Below, piece by piece: positions 34,062-42,802 of a stretch of 64,000 bases of DNA. Source of the DNA: Achromobacter sp. Root83. GTDB taxonomy: Bacteria; Pseudomonadota; Gammaproteobacteria; Burkholderiales; Burkholderiaceae_B. Where the stretch lies: assembly GCF_001428845.1 (NCBI RefSeq), contig NZ_LMIU01000027.1:125910-189909 (forward strand). Direction: 5' to 3'. Below the pieces are notes generated by a model. That model saw only the letters and a list, made by a program, of their open reading frames with translations. It was not told the origin of the DNA and made no database searches. A program made the translations under genes and the position numbers. Position 1 is the first letter of the stretch; each line of letters begins with the position of its first letter.

Positions 34062-34771
34062 CAGGGGGAAAACCGGTAGCCGATACCCCAGACGGTCTGG
34101 ATCCAGCGCGGCTGCTTGGGATCGTCTTCGATCACGCGGCGCAGGCGCAGGATCGCGATGTCGATGGCGCGGTCATTGCGTTCGCCGGCGTCGTCGTCCC
34201 GGGCCAGCGCCAGCAGGCGCTCGCGCGACAGCGGCTTGCCCGCGTTGCGAACCAGGGCTTCCAGCAGATTGATCTCGCCGCCGGTCAGCTTGACCACGGC
34301 GCCATCGCGGGAGAGCTGACGCGTGGACGGGTCGAACACGAAGGGTCCGAAGGACACCGGCGCGTCCTTGGTGAGCGCCGACGGGCCGCGCTTGCGGCGC
34401 AGCACGGCCTCGATGCGAGCCAGCAGTTCACGGGGATCGAAAGGCTTGCCGACGTAGTCGTCGGCACCGGCCTCCAGGCCGATGATGCGGTCCACGGCTT
34501 CATCGCGCGCGGTCAGCAGGATGACGGGAATGTCCTCGCCCTGCTCCCGCAGGCGGCGGCAGGCGTCGGCGCCGTCGCCGCCGGGCAGCATGCGGTCGAG
34601 CACCAGCAGATCGGGGGCGTAGCGGGTGATGCGCGACGACAGGTCGGTCGCGTCCGGCGCCAGCAGGGTGTCGTAGCCGTGCCGGTTCAGGTAGTCGGCC
34701 AGCAACTGGCGCAAGGCCGGGTCGTCGTCGACGACCAGCAGCTTGGTGTGGGAATTGTCCATGGACGTCAT
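34061..34771 (-). CDS. OmpR-family response regulator
   Basis: A 236-residue regulator. The receiver domain has VVDDDPALRQLLADYL, phospho-acceptor Asp59 in LLVLDRMLPGGDG, and YVGKPFDPRELLARIEAVLRR. The C-terminal winged helix has GEINLLEALVRNAGKPLSRERLL, RAIDIAILRLRRVIEDDP and WGIGYRF. The open frame runs far upstream, but family alignment places the start at ATG 34771 or 34762; neither has a strong ribosome binding site. It forms a two-gene operon with the kinase and is divergent from the usher-like gene. Confidence 0.93.
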   Translation of the reverse strand: MTSMDNSHTKLLVVDDDPALRQLLADYLNRHGYDTLLAPDATDLSSRITRYAPDLLVLDRMLPGGDGADACRRLREQGEDIPVILLTARDEAVDRIIGLEAGADDYVGKPFDPRELLARIEAVLRRKRGPSALTKDAPVSFGPFVFDPSTRQLSRDGAVVKLTGGEINLLEALVRNAGKPLSRERLLALARDDDAGERNDRAIDIAILRLRRVIEDDPKQPRWIQTVWGIGYRFSP

Positions 34772-34927
34772 AGTGCGGCGGGCCGCCTCCGCCTGCAAGA
34801 GGCAAGAAATCATCTGAAATATACCCGTTGCGCGATGTTCGCGGCCTGTTCCCGCGTTTTCGCCCGCGGACACCCGCCGGAAATGGACTGACCATAAAAT
34901 GGCGGTTCGACTGCTGCCGCTCGTCCG

Positions 34928-34972
34928 GTTTACTAAAGAACGTTTACAGTTGCGGCGGCCGCCCCTCTTTAC
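34928..34972. promoter_or_regulatory. GTTTAC direct repeats upstream of the usher-like gene
   Basis: GTTTAC occurs at 34928-34933 and 34942-34947, with a further TTTAC at 34968-34972, all within 55 bp of the ATG at 34982 and next to the divergent regulator gene. OmpR-type regulators bind direct repeats, so this is a possible site. The 14-bp period is not that of a known box. Confidence 0.3.
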
Positions 34973-34981
34973 ACTGTCCCC

Positions 34982-36307
34982 ATGATCGCCCCTGCAATCA
35001 TCTGGCGCAGACGGCTGTTGCACGCGGCGCTGACGGCAGGCATGGTCTGCCCGCTGGCTCCGGCGTTCGGCGACGAGTCCGATGCGTCCCCTCATGCCTC
35101 CCCGCCCCCGGCGGCGGCCGCCACACGCGTGGCGCGCGGCATCGGTGTTCTGTCCCCGGTTCAACCCATTCCGGTGCGGCCCGCCCCGTCGCTGGATGCG
35201 CGCGCCATGCCGCTGGATCCCCTGCCCTGCGGCCTGCAAGCCGCGGAGCCCGCGATGGACACGAGCGTGCAGGGCACGGACGACAGCCCCGAAGAAGGGT
35301 TCATCCCCGGCACCGGACCGGCGCTTTCCGGGGATGCCCAGCCCGCTCCGCTGGCCTGCGATCCGATCGCGGAGGACGCCGTCCCCGAAGACAGCGCACC
35401 GGACTATTCCTTCGCCCTGGAAGACGGCGATATCCCCGTGGTGGTGATTTCCGGCGTGTCCCGCCCCAGCCGCCCCTGGTTCGCGTCCGCCAGCGGCCAG
35501 GATGGCTTGCGCTACGGCGGCAACCGCAACTGGGTCTACCGCAACACCTCGGGCCCGTCCGTCACCGTCGGCAATGTCAGTGCCTACGCGCCCACCTGGG
35601 GCAGCGGCGCGCCCCTGGGCGGATTTCAGATATCCAATTCGGCCGGCACCAGCGCCACCCTGCCCGAAGGCAGCTTTGGCTATTCCTCGTCGCTGGGCAA
35701 GCTCAACCTGATGGATCCCGCCGCCCGGTCGGGCGCCGTGGATTACGGGGCGTCCGTCGGCAGCGGCAGCGTGCGCTACGGACTCACGCCCGTCCTGACG
35801 CTGGAGGGCCAGGTGCAGAGCGCGCCCTCGCTCACCACGCGCGGCATGGGCACCACCTACACCGCCGGCGAGTACGGCACGTTCCAGGCCGGCGCCACGC
35901 AAAGCACGTTCGACGCGGCCAGCGGTTACCGCTACCGCTTCGGCTACAACGTGGACGTGGCCGACATGGTGAACCTGGGCTATACCAACGAGCAGATCGG
36001 GGCGGGCTATGGCGACCTGTCGACCTACTCCGGCGGCGTGGCTTCGGCCCCCCAGACCCGCAACACCCTGTCGGCGGGCGTCCCCATGTCAGGCTGGGGC
36101 ACGCTCAGCGGCACCTATTCCGGCCTGCGCGAAGGTTCCGTCCTGGCCGAGCAGCGCGTGGGACTGTCCCACAGCATGTTCGTGGCTCCCAAGGTCAAGC
36201 TGGCCGTGGGCGCCGACCGCGACATCGTGTCGGGGAACTACGAGTGGCGCGCCAACCTGAGCATGCCCGTCGATACCTTCATGCGCGGCACCTGGCTCAG
36301 CTGGTAG
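34982..36307 (+). CDS. Short usher-like outer-membrane beta-barrel protein
   Basis: A 441-residue exported protein: signal peptide ending near LAPAFG, a proline/acid-rich low-complexity stretch (about 36-150), then a barrel-like region. SFGYSSSLGKLN, VRYGLTPVLTLEGQVQSAPSL, GEYGTFQAGATQSTF, YRYRFGYNV and YGDLSTYSGG resemble strands of fimbrial ushers (PapC/FimD). The chain ends in Trp, as barrel proteins end in an aromatic residue. It is about half the length of a real usher (about 800 residues), with no recognisable plug or C-terminal domains and no chaperone or pilin genes beside it. The role is unknown. Confidence 0.65.
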   Translation: MIAPAIIWRRRLLHAALTAGMVCPLAPAFGDESDASPHASPPPAAAATRVARGIGVLSPVQPIPVRPAPSLDARAMPLDPLPCGLQAAEPAMDTSVQGTDDSPEEGFIPGTGPALSGDAQPAPLACDPIAEDAVPEDSAPDYSFALEDGDIPVVVISGVSRPSRPWFASASGQDGLRYGGNRNWVYRNTSGPSVTVGNVSAYAPTWGSGAPLGGFQISNSAGTSATLPEGSFGYSSSLGKLNLMDPAARSGAVDYGASVGSGSVRYGLTPVLTLEGQVQSAPSLTTRGMGTTYTAGEYGTFQAGATQSTFDAASGYRYRFGYNVDVADMVNLGYTNEQIGAGYGDLSTYSGGVASAPQTRNTLSAGVPMSGWGTLSGTYSGLREGSVLAEQRVGLSHSMFVAPKVKLAVGADRDIVSGNYEWRANLSMPVDTFMRGTWLSW

Positions 36308-36399
36308 GCGAACCCGGCGCGGACGGAAATATCTCTCCGGAACGGGCGCGCCGGAATTGGGGCTTAAAATCCCTGCCATGATGCTTCCGGCCTACCCCC

Positions 36400-38229
36400 A
36401 TGTCTGACGCGCGCGCCCTGGGCGTGTTGCAGCGCGTTTTCGGTTACGAATCCTTCCGCGGCGACCAGCAAGCCATTGTCGAACAGGTGATCGACGGCGG
36501 CGACGCGCTGGTCCTCATGCCCACCGGCGGCGGCAAATCGCTCTGCTACCAGATTCCCTCGCTGGTCCGGGAAGGCACCGGCATTGTCGTGTCGCCGCTG
36601 ATCGCCTTGATGCAAGATCAGGTGGACGCCCTGACCGAACTCGGCGTGCGCGCGGCCTTCCTGAACTCCACGCAGGAATGGCGGGTGGCCCGCGACGTCG
36701 AACAGGCCTTCCTGGCCGGCGAACTGGACCTGCTTTACGTGGCGCCTGAACGCCTGCTGACAGACCGCTGCCTGCAGTTGCTTGAGCGGGGCCGCATCGC
36801 GCTGTTCGCCATCGACGAAGCCCACTGCGTATCCCAGTGGGGCCACGACTTCCGGCCCGAATACCTGGGCCTGTCCATGCTGCACGAGCGCTGGCCGGAT
36901 GTGCCGCGCATCGCGCTCACGGCCACCGCCACCGCCGACACCCGCGCCGAAATCGCCCAGCGCCTGTCGCTGGACGAAGCGCGCCATTTCGTGTCGAGCT
37001 TCGACCGCCCGAACATCCGTTACCGCATCATCGAAAAGAACGAGGTCCGCAAGCAGTTGCTGGACATGATCCGCACCGAACACGAAGGCGAATCCGGCGT
37101 GGTCTACGGACTGTCGCGCGCCCGCGTCGAGGAAACCGCCGAGTTCCTGTGCAACCAGGGCATCGACGCCATGCCCTACCACGCCGGGCTCAGCCCGCAG
37201 GTGCGCGCGGCCAATCAATCCCGCTTCCTGCGCGAAGACGGCGTGGTCATGGTGGCCACCATCGCCTTCGGCATGGGTATCGACAAACCCGACGTGCGCT
37301 TCGTGGCGCACATCGATCTGCCCAAGTCCGTGGAAGGCTACTACCAGGAAACCGGCCGCGCCGGGCGCGATGGGCTGCCCGCCACCGCCTGGCTCGCTTA
37401 CGGATTGCAGGACGTGGTGCAGCAGCGCCGCATGATCGACGAGTCGCCTGGCGACGAGTCCTATCGCAGGCGCCTGGGCCAGCAACTGGACGCCATGTTG
37501 GGCCTGTGCGAAACCGTGGAATGCCGGCGCGTGCGCCTTCTGGCCTACTTCGGCCAGCAGATCACCGCCTGCGGCAACTGCGACGTCTGCCTGGAGCCGC
37601 CGCAGGCCTGGGACGGCACCGTCGCCGCCCAGAAAGTGCTGTCGGCCGTCTATCGCCTCTGGAAGGAACGCGGCCAGCGCTACGGCGCGGGCCACATCAT
37701 CGACATTCTGCGGGGCAAGGTCACCGACCGCACCAGGCAGCATGGCCATGAAACGCTCAGCGTGTTCGGGGTGGGCGAAGACCTCAGCGACACCGCCTGG
37801 CGCGGCGTCCTGCGCCAGCTATTGGCGCAGGGCCTGCTGACGGTCGACAACGAGGGCTTCGGCACGCTGGCGCTGACCGAAGGCAGCCGCGCCGTGCTCA
37901 AGGGCGAACGGCAGCTCATGCTGCGCCGGGAATCCGAAAAGAAAACACGCTCCAGCAAGACCGGCAGCGGCCGGCCCAAGGCCGCCGCCATCGACCTGCC
38001 GTCCGAACTGCAGCCCGTGTTCGAGGCGCTGCGCGCCTGGCGCGGCGAAGTCGCCAAGAGCCACGGCGTGCCCGCCTATGTGATCTTCCATGACGCCACG
38101 CTGCGCGAAATCGCCCTGGCCCAGCCCGAATCGATGGACGCCCTGAGCCACATCAGCGGCGTGGGCGCGCGCAAGCTGGAAGCCTACGGCGAAGAAATCC
38201 TGCAACGGGTCGCCAGGCCGGTCCTGTAG
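36400..38229 (+). CDS. recQ: ATP-dependent DNA helicase RecQ
   Basis: A 609-residue 3'-5' helicase. Walker A is [12 protein letters not shown], the DEAH box [18 protein letters not shown], motif [19 protein letters not shown] and motif [13 protein letters not shown]. Zinc-binding cysteines lie in CETVECRR and CGNCDVC. The RQC winged helix follows and the HRDC domain closes the protein (about 530-609, [19 protein letters not shown]). Length matches Escherichia coli RecQ. Confidence 0.97.
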   Translation: MSDARALGVLQRVFGYESFRGDQQAIVEQVIDGGDALVLMPTGGGKSLCYQIPSLVREGTGIVVSPLIALMQDQVDALTELGVRAAFLNSTQEWRVARDVEQAFLAGELDLLYVAPERLLTDRCLQLLERGRIALFAIDEAHCVSQWGHDFRPEYLGLSMLHERWPDVPRIALTATATADTRAEIAQRLSLDEARHFVSSFDRPNIRYRIIEKNEVRKQLLDMIRTEHEGESGVVYGLSRARVEETAEFLCNQGIDAMPYHAGLSPQVRAANQSRFLREDGVVMVATIAFGMGIDKPDVRFVAHIDLPKSVEGYYQETGRAGRDGLPATAWLAYGLQDVVQQRRMIDESPGDESYRRRLGQQLDAMLGLCETVECRRVRLLAYFGQQITACGNCDVCLEPPQAWDGTVAAQKVLSAVYRLWKERGQRYGAGHIIDILRGKVTDRTRQHGHETLSVFGVGEDLSDTAWRGVLRQLLAQGLLTVDNEGFGTLALTEGSRAVLKGERQLMLRRESEKKTRSSKTGSGRPKAAAIDLPSELQPVFEALRAWRGEVAKSHGVPAYVIFHDATLREIALAQPESMDALSHISGVGARKLEAYGEEILQRVARPVL

Positions 38230-38341
38230 GCCGGCACCGCGCCGGGCGGCGGCAAACCCGCCCGGACGGCCGCTGGACGATTCAGCCGCCAGCCGTCAGC
38301 GTTGGCGCGGCAGCGCCTTCGCACGATGGCAACGGCAGCGA

Positions 38342-39397
38342 CTAATACGAAGGCGGCGGCAGCAGCGGCATGGGCGGACGCTCCTTGCCGAACACCGACC
38401 GGTAGGCCAGGATGTTGAACACCAGCACCACTGGAATCCCCACGACCGCGCCCGCCATGACCAGGCGCATCGAGCCCAGCGCGCCCGCGCCGTCCCATAA
38501 GGTCATGTCGTCCAGGATCAGGTAGGGGAAGAGGCTGTAGGCCAGCCCGCCCAGCATCAGCAGGAACAGGGCCACGGTCAGTACGAAAGGCAGCCAACTG
38601 AAGCGGTCCGCCCGGCCGGGCAGACGCGCCAGCAGCATTTCGGCGGCCACGAAGCCCGCCAGCATCAGCACCCATACCGATGCGGCCAGGCTCAGGTGCG
38701 CGATGTTGCTCCACTTGTAGAAGATGCCCGCGTTGGCCAGGCCCAGCGTGACGGCGATCGCCACCATCCCCACGGCGGTCCAGCGGATGGCGTGCCGCGC
38801 CCAGTTGGCGGCGCGGCGCTGCAGGTCGCCGTCGACGCGCATGACCAGCCACGACGCGCCCAGCAGCACATAAGCGGCCACCGCGCACAGGCCCACGAAC
38901 AGGGAGAACCAGCCGTAGCCGGCATCGGACTGGTAGCCGGTGGCGATGCGCCCCAGCAGCATGCCCTGGCCGAACGCCGTGACGATGGACCCCGCCCAGA
39001 ACGCGAAGATCCAGCGGGGCTTCATGTCGTTGCGGGCGCGGATGCGGAATTCGAATGAAACGCTGCGCAGCACCACGCCCAGCACCATGAAGGTGAGTGG
39101 GCCATAGAGCTTGCCGAGCACCGCCCCCCAGGCGAACGGGAACGCCGCCGCGAACAGGCCCATGCCGAGCAGCAGCCAGAATTCATTGGCATCGCGCCAC
39201 GGACTGAGCAGGCTCATCATGCGGCCGCGCTCGTGTTCGGGGGCGAGCTGCAGCAGGATGCCCACGCCCAGGTCGAAGCCGTCCAGGACCATGCCCGCGG
39301 CGATCACCACGAACAGCAGGCCCATGAAGGCCAGCGGCATCCAGAAGGAAGGATCGTCGGGGCTCAAGCCCTGCGAGGCGGCCAGCATGGCGATCAT
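38342..39397 (-). CDS. cydB: Cytochrome bd-type oxidase subunit II (CydB-like)
   Basis: A 351-residue membrane protein with about eight to nine helices. It shows AGMVLDGFDLGVGILLQL, SPWRDANEFWLLLGMGLFAAAFPFAW and VLRSVSFEFRIRARN, matching CydB. The ATG at 39397 overlaps the CydA-like stop (ATGA). No small CydX-type frame is seen in the 112 bp after the gene. Since the partner subunit lacks the haem ligands (see the next entry), electron-transfer function is uncertain. Confidence 0.88.
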   Translation of the reverse strand: MIAMLAASQGLSPDDPSFWMPLAFMGLLFVVIAAGMVLDGFDLGVGILLQLAPEHERGRMMSLLSPWRDANEFWLLLGMGLFAAAFPFAWGAVLGKLYGPLTFMVLGVVLRSVSFEFRIRARNDMKPRWIFAFWAGSIVTAFGQGMLLGRIATGYQSDAGYGWFSLFVGLCAVAAYVLLGASWLVMRVDGDLQRRAANWARHAIRWTAVGMVAIAVTLGLANAGIFYKWSNIAHLSLAASVWVLMLAGFVAAEMLLARLPGRADRFSWLPFVLTVALFLLMLGGLAYSLFPYLILDDMTLWDGAGALGSMRLVMAGAVVGIPVVLVFNILAYRSVFGKERPPMPLLPPPSY

Positions 39398-40737
39398 GGC
39401 GTACCCCCGCCCAATTTGCGCACAGGCACGACGCCATAGCGCGCCGCGTGGAAAAGCATGGCGGCGAAAGCGGCCAGCAGCAGCGCGTACAGCAGGCCGT
39501 AGCCGATCAGGCCGTAAAAAAGCGTGCTGGAGGCGACGCTGCCCAGGACCTCGGACTGCGTGATGGTGCCGTTCACGACGAAGGGCTGCAGGCCGATGAC
39601 GGACACCCACCAGCCTGCCACGACGGCGATGCCGCCGGAGAACATCATGCCGCACAGCACGCGCTGCCACCACTGCGGCAGGGTCGACGGGTCCATGCCG
39701 CGCCGGAACGTCCACAGGAAGGTCACGCACGCCACCAGCAGCATCAGCAGGCCCAGGCCCGCCGCCACGCGCAGGGACCAGAAGGTCAGCGCCACGGGGG
39801 GCAGCATGCCCGAATACTTGTCCAGGCCCTGATAGGTGCCGTCGGGATTGCGATGCAGCCACATGCCGCCGGCATTGCGCAGGGTCAGGTCGGCCGTGTT
39901 GACGTGGGCGCGCGCATCCGGCCAGCCGAACAGCACCAGTTGCGGCACGGCCCCGCTTTCCCAGAAGCCGGCCGCCGCCGCGGCCTTGGCGGGCTGCAGC
40001 TTGGCGACCATCTGCCCGGCGCCGGTCGCGACCGGCAACTGCAGGAAGGCCGCCACCACGGCGACCACCAGCGCGGTCTTGAACGCGTTGCGCTCGCCAT
40101 CGCCCAGCGGGCGCCGCAGCGCCTGCAGCGCCGTCACGCCCATCATCAGGAACGAGGCGGCCAGGGCGGATCCGACGATCACCGTGGCCATGCGCCAGCC
40201 CACCGAGGGATTCAGCACGACCGCGACCCAGTCGTAGACCTGGTAGCGGCCATCGACCAGCACCGCGCCATCCGGCGTCTGCATCCAGGATTGCAGGGCC
40301 AGGACCCAGAAAACCGCCACCAATTGCCCCAGCGCCACCATCAGCACCGCCAGCGTGTGCGCGCCATCGGATACGCGGCGCTGGCCGAACAGCATGACGC
40401 CCAGGAAACACGATTTCAGGATGAAGACGGAAAGAATGCCGTAGCCCAGCAAGGGGCCCGCCACGTTGCCGATCTTGTCCATCAGACCGGCCCACAGGCT
40501 GCCGATCTGGATGAGGACCGGCACGCTGGCCGCCAGGGTCAGCACGAAGGCCAGGGCAAAGATGCGCACCCAGAAGCGGTACGCCGCCGTCCAGCCGCCG
40601 CGTCCCGACCAGCGGGCGCGTATCTTGAAGAACAGCAGCACCCAGACAAGTGCCAGGGAAACGGCGAGAAAAAGCGCCAGGAAGCTCAGGCTGGCCACAA
40701 ACTGCGCCCGGGCCAGGGATAGGGTGGAGATATCCAT
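39394..40737 (-). CDS. cydA: CydA-like subunit I lacking canonical haem ligands
   Basis: A 447-residue membrane protein recognisable as CydA from overall helix pattern and local matches (ARAQF near the start, LFGQRRV, WWVSVIGLQPF against E. coli WFVAEYGRQPW, and LFHAARYG). By-eye alignment shows the key E. coli residues replaced: His19 by Leu20, Glu99 by Gly/Tyr, Glu107 by Lys, His186 absent from WRMATVIVGSAL, Met393 by Val/Ala, Glu445 by Val. It is also shorter, with a reduced Q-loop. The start is ATG 40737, since the frame upstream crosses into the divergent glnS region. It may be a CydA-superfamily member with another role. Confidence 0.8.
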   Translation of the reverse strand: MDISTLSLARAQFVASLSFLALFLAVSLALVWVLLFFKIRARWSGRGGWTAAYRFWVRIFALAFVLTLAASVPVLIQIGSLWAGLMDKIGNVAGPLLGYGILSVFILKSCFLGVMLFGQRRVSDGAHTLAVLMVALGQLVAVFWVLALQSWMQTPDGAVLVDGRYQVYDWVAVVLNPSVGWRMATVIVGSALAASFLMMGVTALQALRRPLGDGERNAFKTALVVAVVAAFLQLPVATGAGQMVAKLQPAKAAAAAGFWESGAVPQLVLFGWPDARAHVNTADLTLRNAGGMWLHRNPDGTYQGLDKYSGMLPPVALTFWSLRVAAGLGLLMLLVACVTFLWTFRRGMDPSTLPQWWQRVLCGMMFSGGIAVVAGWWVSVIGLQPFVVNGTITQSEVLGSVASSTLFYGLIGYGLLYALLLAAFAAMLFHAARYGVVPVRKLGGGTP

Positions 40738-40873
40738 AATGGCCCGTAGTGTAGAGCCAGTTACAAGACAATGGGGGCAGTTTGAAACCAGTTGCGGACG
40801 ACGTGAAATGGGCTTGCCTGCGGAACGTGGCAAAATTGACGCTTTGTCGCTGCTTTTTCCTATTCTTTCAAGA

Positions 40874-42643
40874 ATGACCTCCGCCACGACGCCGACCCCC
40901 GCCGCATCAAATTTCCTGCTCAACATCGTCCAAGACGACCTCGAAGCGAACCGCTTCCAGGGCAAACGCTGGGCGGGCAAGCCTGGCCCGGCGGCCGTGC
41001 AGCAGCAGGGGGAAGCGGACCCGGCCCGCATCCGCACGCGCTTTCCGCCGGAGCCCAACGGCTATCTGCACATCGGCCACGCCAAGAGCATCTGCGTGAA
41101 CTTCGGCCTGGCGCGCGACTTCGGCGGCGTCTGCCACCTGCGCTTCGACGACACCAATCCCGAAAAAGAAGACCAGGAATATGTTGACGCCATCATCGAG
41201 GCCGTCCACTGGCTGGGCTTTGACTGGAAGGCCGGCAACGGCCAGGAAAACCTTTACTTCGCCAGCGACTACTTCGGCTATATGTACGAGTTCGCCGAGG
41301 CGCTGGTGGAAGCCGGCCACGCCTACGTGGACGAACAGAGCCCCGAAGAGATCCGCGCCAACCGAGGCACGCTGACCGAACCCGGCACGGACTCGCCCTG
41401 GCGCAACCGCCCGGCCGCGGAATCCATCGCGCTGCTGCGCGAGATGCGCGACGGCAAGCATCCCGACGGCAGCCTGGTGCTGCGCGCGAAGATCAACATG
41501 GCTTCGCCCAACATCAACCTGCGCGACCCGGTCATGTACCGCGTGCGCCATGCGACGCACCACCGCACCGGCAACCAGTGGTGCATCTACCCGATGTATA
41601 GCTGGGCGCACCCGGTGGAAGACGCGCTGGAAGGCATCACGCACAGTGTCTGCACCCTGGAATTCGAAGACCAGCGCCCGTTCTACGACTGGATCCTCAC
41701 GCGCCTGGCCGAGCTGGGCAAGCTGGCCGCGCCGCTGCCGCATCAGTACGAATTCGCCCGCCTGAACCTGAGCTATGTGGTCACCAGCAAGCGCAAGCTG
41801 CTGCAACTGGTGCGCGAAGGCCATGTGGACGGCTGGGACGATCCCCGCATGCCGACCATCTTCGGCCTGCGCCGCCGCGGCTATACGCCGGCCTCGATCC
41901 GCCTGTTCTGCGACCGCACCGCCGTGTCCAAATCCGACTCGCGCATCGACTACAGCCTGCTGGAGCAGGCCGTGCGCGACGACCTGGACCCGATCGCCGC
42001 CCGCTCGGTGGCCGTGCTGGACCCGATCAAGCTGATCATCACCAACTACCCCGAAGGCCAGACCGAAGCCTGCACCGCGCCGCGCAACCCGCACGACCCC
42101 GAGGCGGGCGTGCGCGAGTTCCCGCTGTCGCGCGAGCTGTGGATCGAGCGCGACGACTTCCGCGAAGAAGCGCCCAAGAAGTACTTCCGCCTGTTCCCCG
42201 GCAACACCGTGCGCCTGAAGTATGGCTACGTTGTGCGCTGCACCGGTTTCACCAAGAACGAAGCCGGCGAAGTCGTCGAAGTCCAGGCCGAGTACCTGCC
42301 GGAAACCAAAAGCGGCACGCCAGGGTCCGATAGCGTCAAGGTCAAGGGCAACATCACCTGGGTCAGCGCGGCCCACGCGGTGCCCGCGCAGATCCACCTG
42401 TACGACCGCCTGTTCGCCGACGCGCGGCCCGATGGCGGCGACAAGGACTTCGTGGCCTGCCTGAACCCCAACTCAAAGCAGACGGTCACCGCCTGGCTGG
42501 AGCCGGGCACCGTGGCAACGCCTGGCGCCACCTGGCAGTTCGAGCGCCTGGGCTACTTCACGGCCGACCTGAAGGATTCCACCGAGCAGGCGCCCGTGCT
42601 TAACCGCATCGTGACCCTGCGCGATTCCTGGGTCCAGGGCTGA
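40874..42643 (+). CDS. glnS: Glutamine-tRNA ligase
   Basis: A 589-residue class I aminoacyl-tRNA synthetase. The HIGH region is RFPPEPNGYLHIGHAKSI, the KMSKS-equivalent is AVSKSDSRIDYS, and GlnRS-type features include HLRFDDTNPEKEDQEY, WGFxW-like HWLGFDWK, and the anticodon-binding beta barrels (KYFRLFPGNTVRLKYGYVVRCTGF). ATG 40874 is used; the frame is open upstream. It charges tRNA-Gln directly. Confidence 0.96.
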   Translation: MTSATTPTPAASNFLLNIVQDDLEANRFQGKRWAGKPGPAAVQQQGEADPARIRTRFPPEPNGYLHIGHAKSICVNFGLARDFGGVCHLRFDDTNPEKEDQEYVDAIIEAVHWLGFDWKAGNGQENLYFASDYFGYMYEFAEALVEAGHAYVDEQSPEEIRANRGTLTEPGTDSPWRNRPAAESIALLREMRDGKHPDGSLVLRAKINMASPNINLRDPVMYRVRHATHHRTGNQWCIYPMYSWAHPVEDALEGITHSVCTLEFEDQRPFYDWILTRLAELGKLAAPLPHQYEFARLNLSYVVTSKRKLLQLVREGHVDGWDDPRMPTIFGLRRRGYTPASIRLFCDRTAVSKSDSRIDYSLLEQAVRDDLDPIAARSVAVLDPIKLIITNYPEGQTEACTAPRNPHDPEAGVREFPLSRELWIERDDFREEAPKKYFRLFPGNTVRLKYGYVVRCTGFTKNEAGEVVEVQAEYLPETKSGTPGSDSVKVKGNITWVSAAHAVPAQIHLYDRLFADARPDGGDKDFVACLNPNSKQTVTAWLEPGTVATPGATWQFERLGYFTADLKDSTEQAPVLNRIVTLRDSWVQG

Positions 42644-42669
42644 CGCGCCGCGCGCGTAACACGGGAAAT

Positions 42670-42691
42670 AGGCGCTGGAAGGCGCCTTTTT
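42670..42691 (+). terminator. Rho-independent terminator after glnS
   Basis: A 6-bp stem AGGCGC/GCGCCT with a 6-nt loop followed by TTTTTCTTT, 26 bp after the glnS stop. Confidence 0.85.
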
Positions 42692-42802
42692 CTTTCGGTG
42701 TCCCAGCGGCTCAGGCCGTCCTGGGCGGGTTATCATCCCCGACATCCCGCAGCCGGTTGAGCGCGCCGTTTCCTGGCGCCCTGACCGCCAGCCACAATCA
42801 AG

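Noticed and set aside
34927-34947. A PhoP-type box upstream of the usher-like gene
   Set aside because: The GTTTA elements are 14 bp apart, whereas the PhoP box needs an 11-bp period.
34772-35902. An N-terminal extension of the response regulator up to 35902
   Set aside because: The open frame upstream of 34771 is antisense to the usher-like gene and resembles no receiver-domain extension.
40738-41058. Upstream extension of the CydA-like protein
   Set aside because: The extra sequence overlaps the glnS start region on the opposite strand and is not hydrophobic; ATG 40737 begins the expected first helix.
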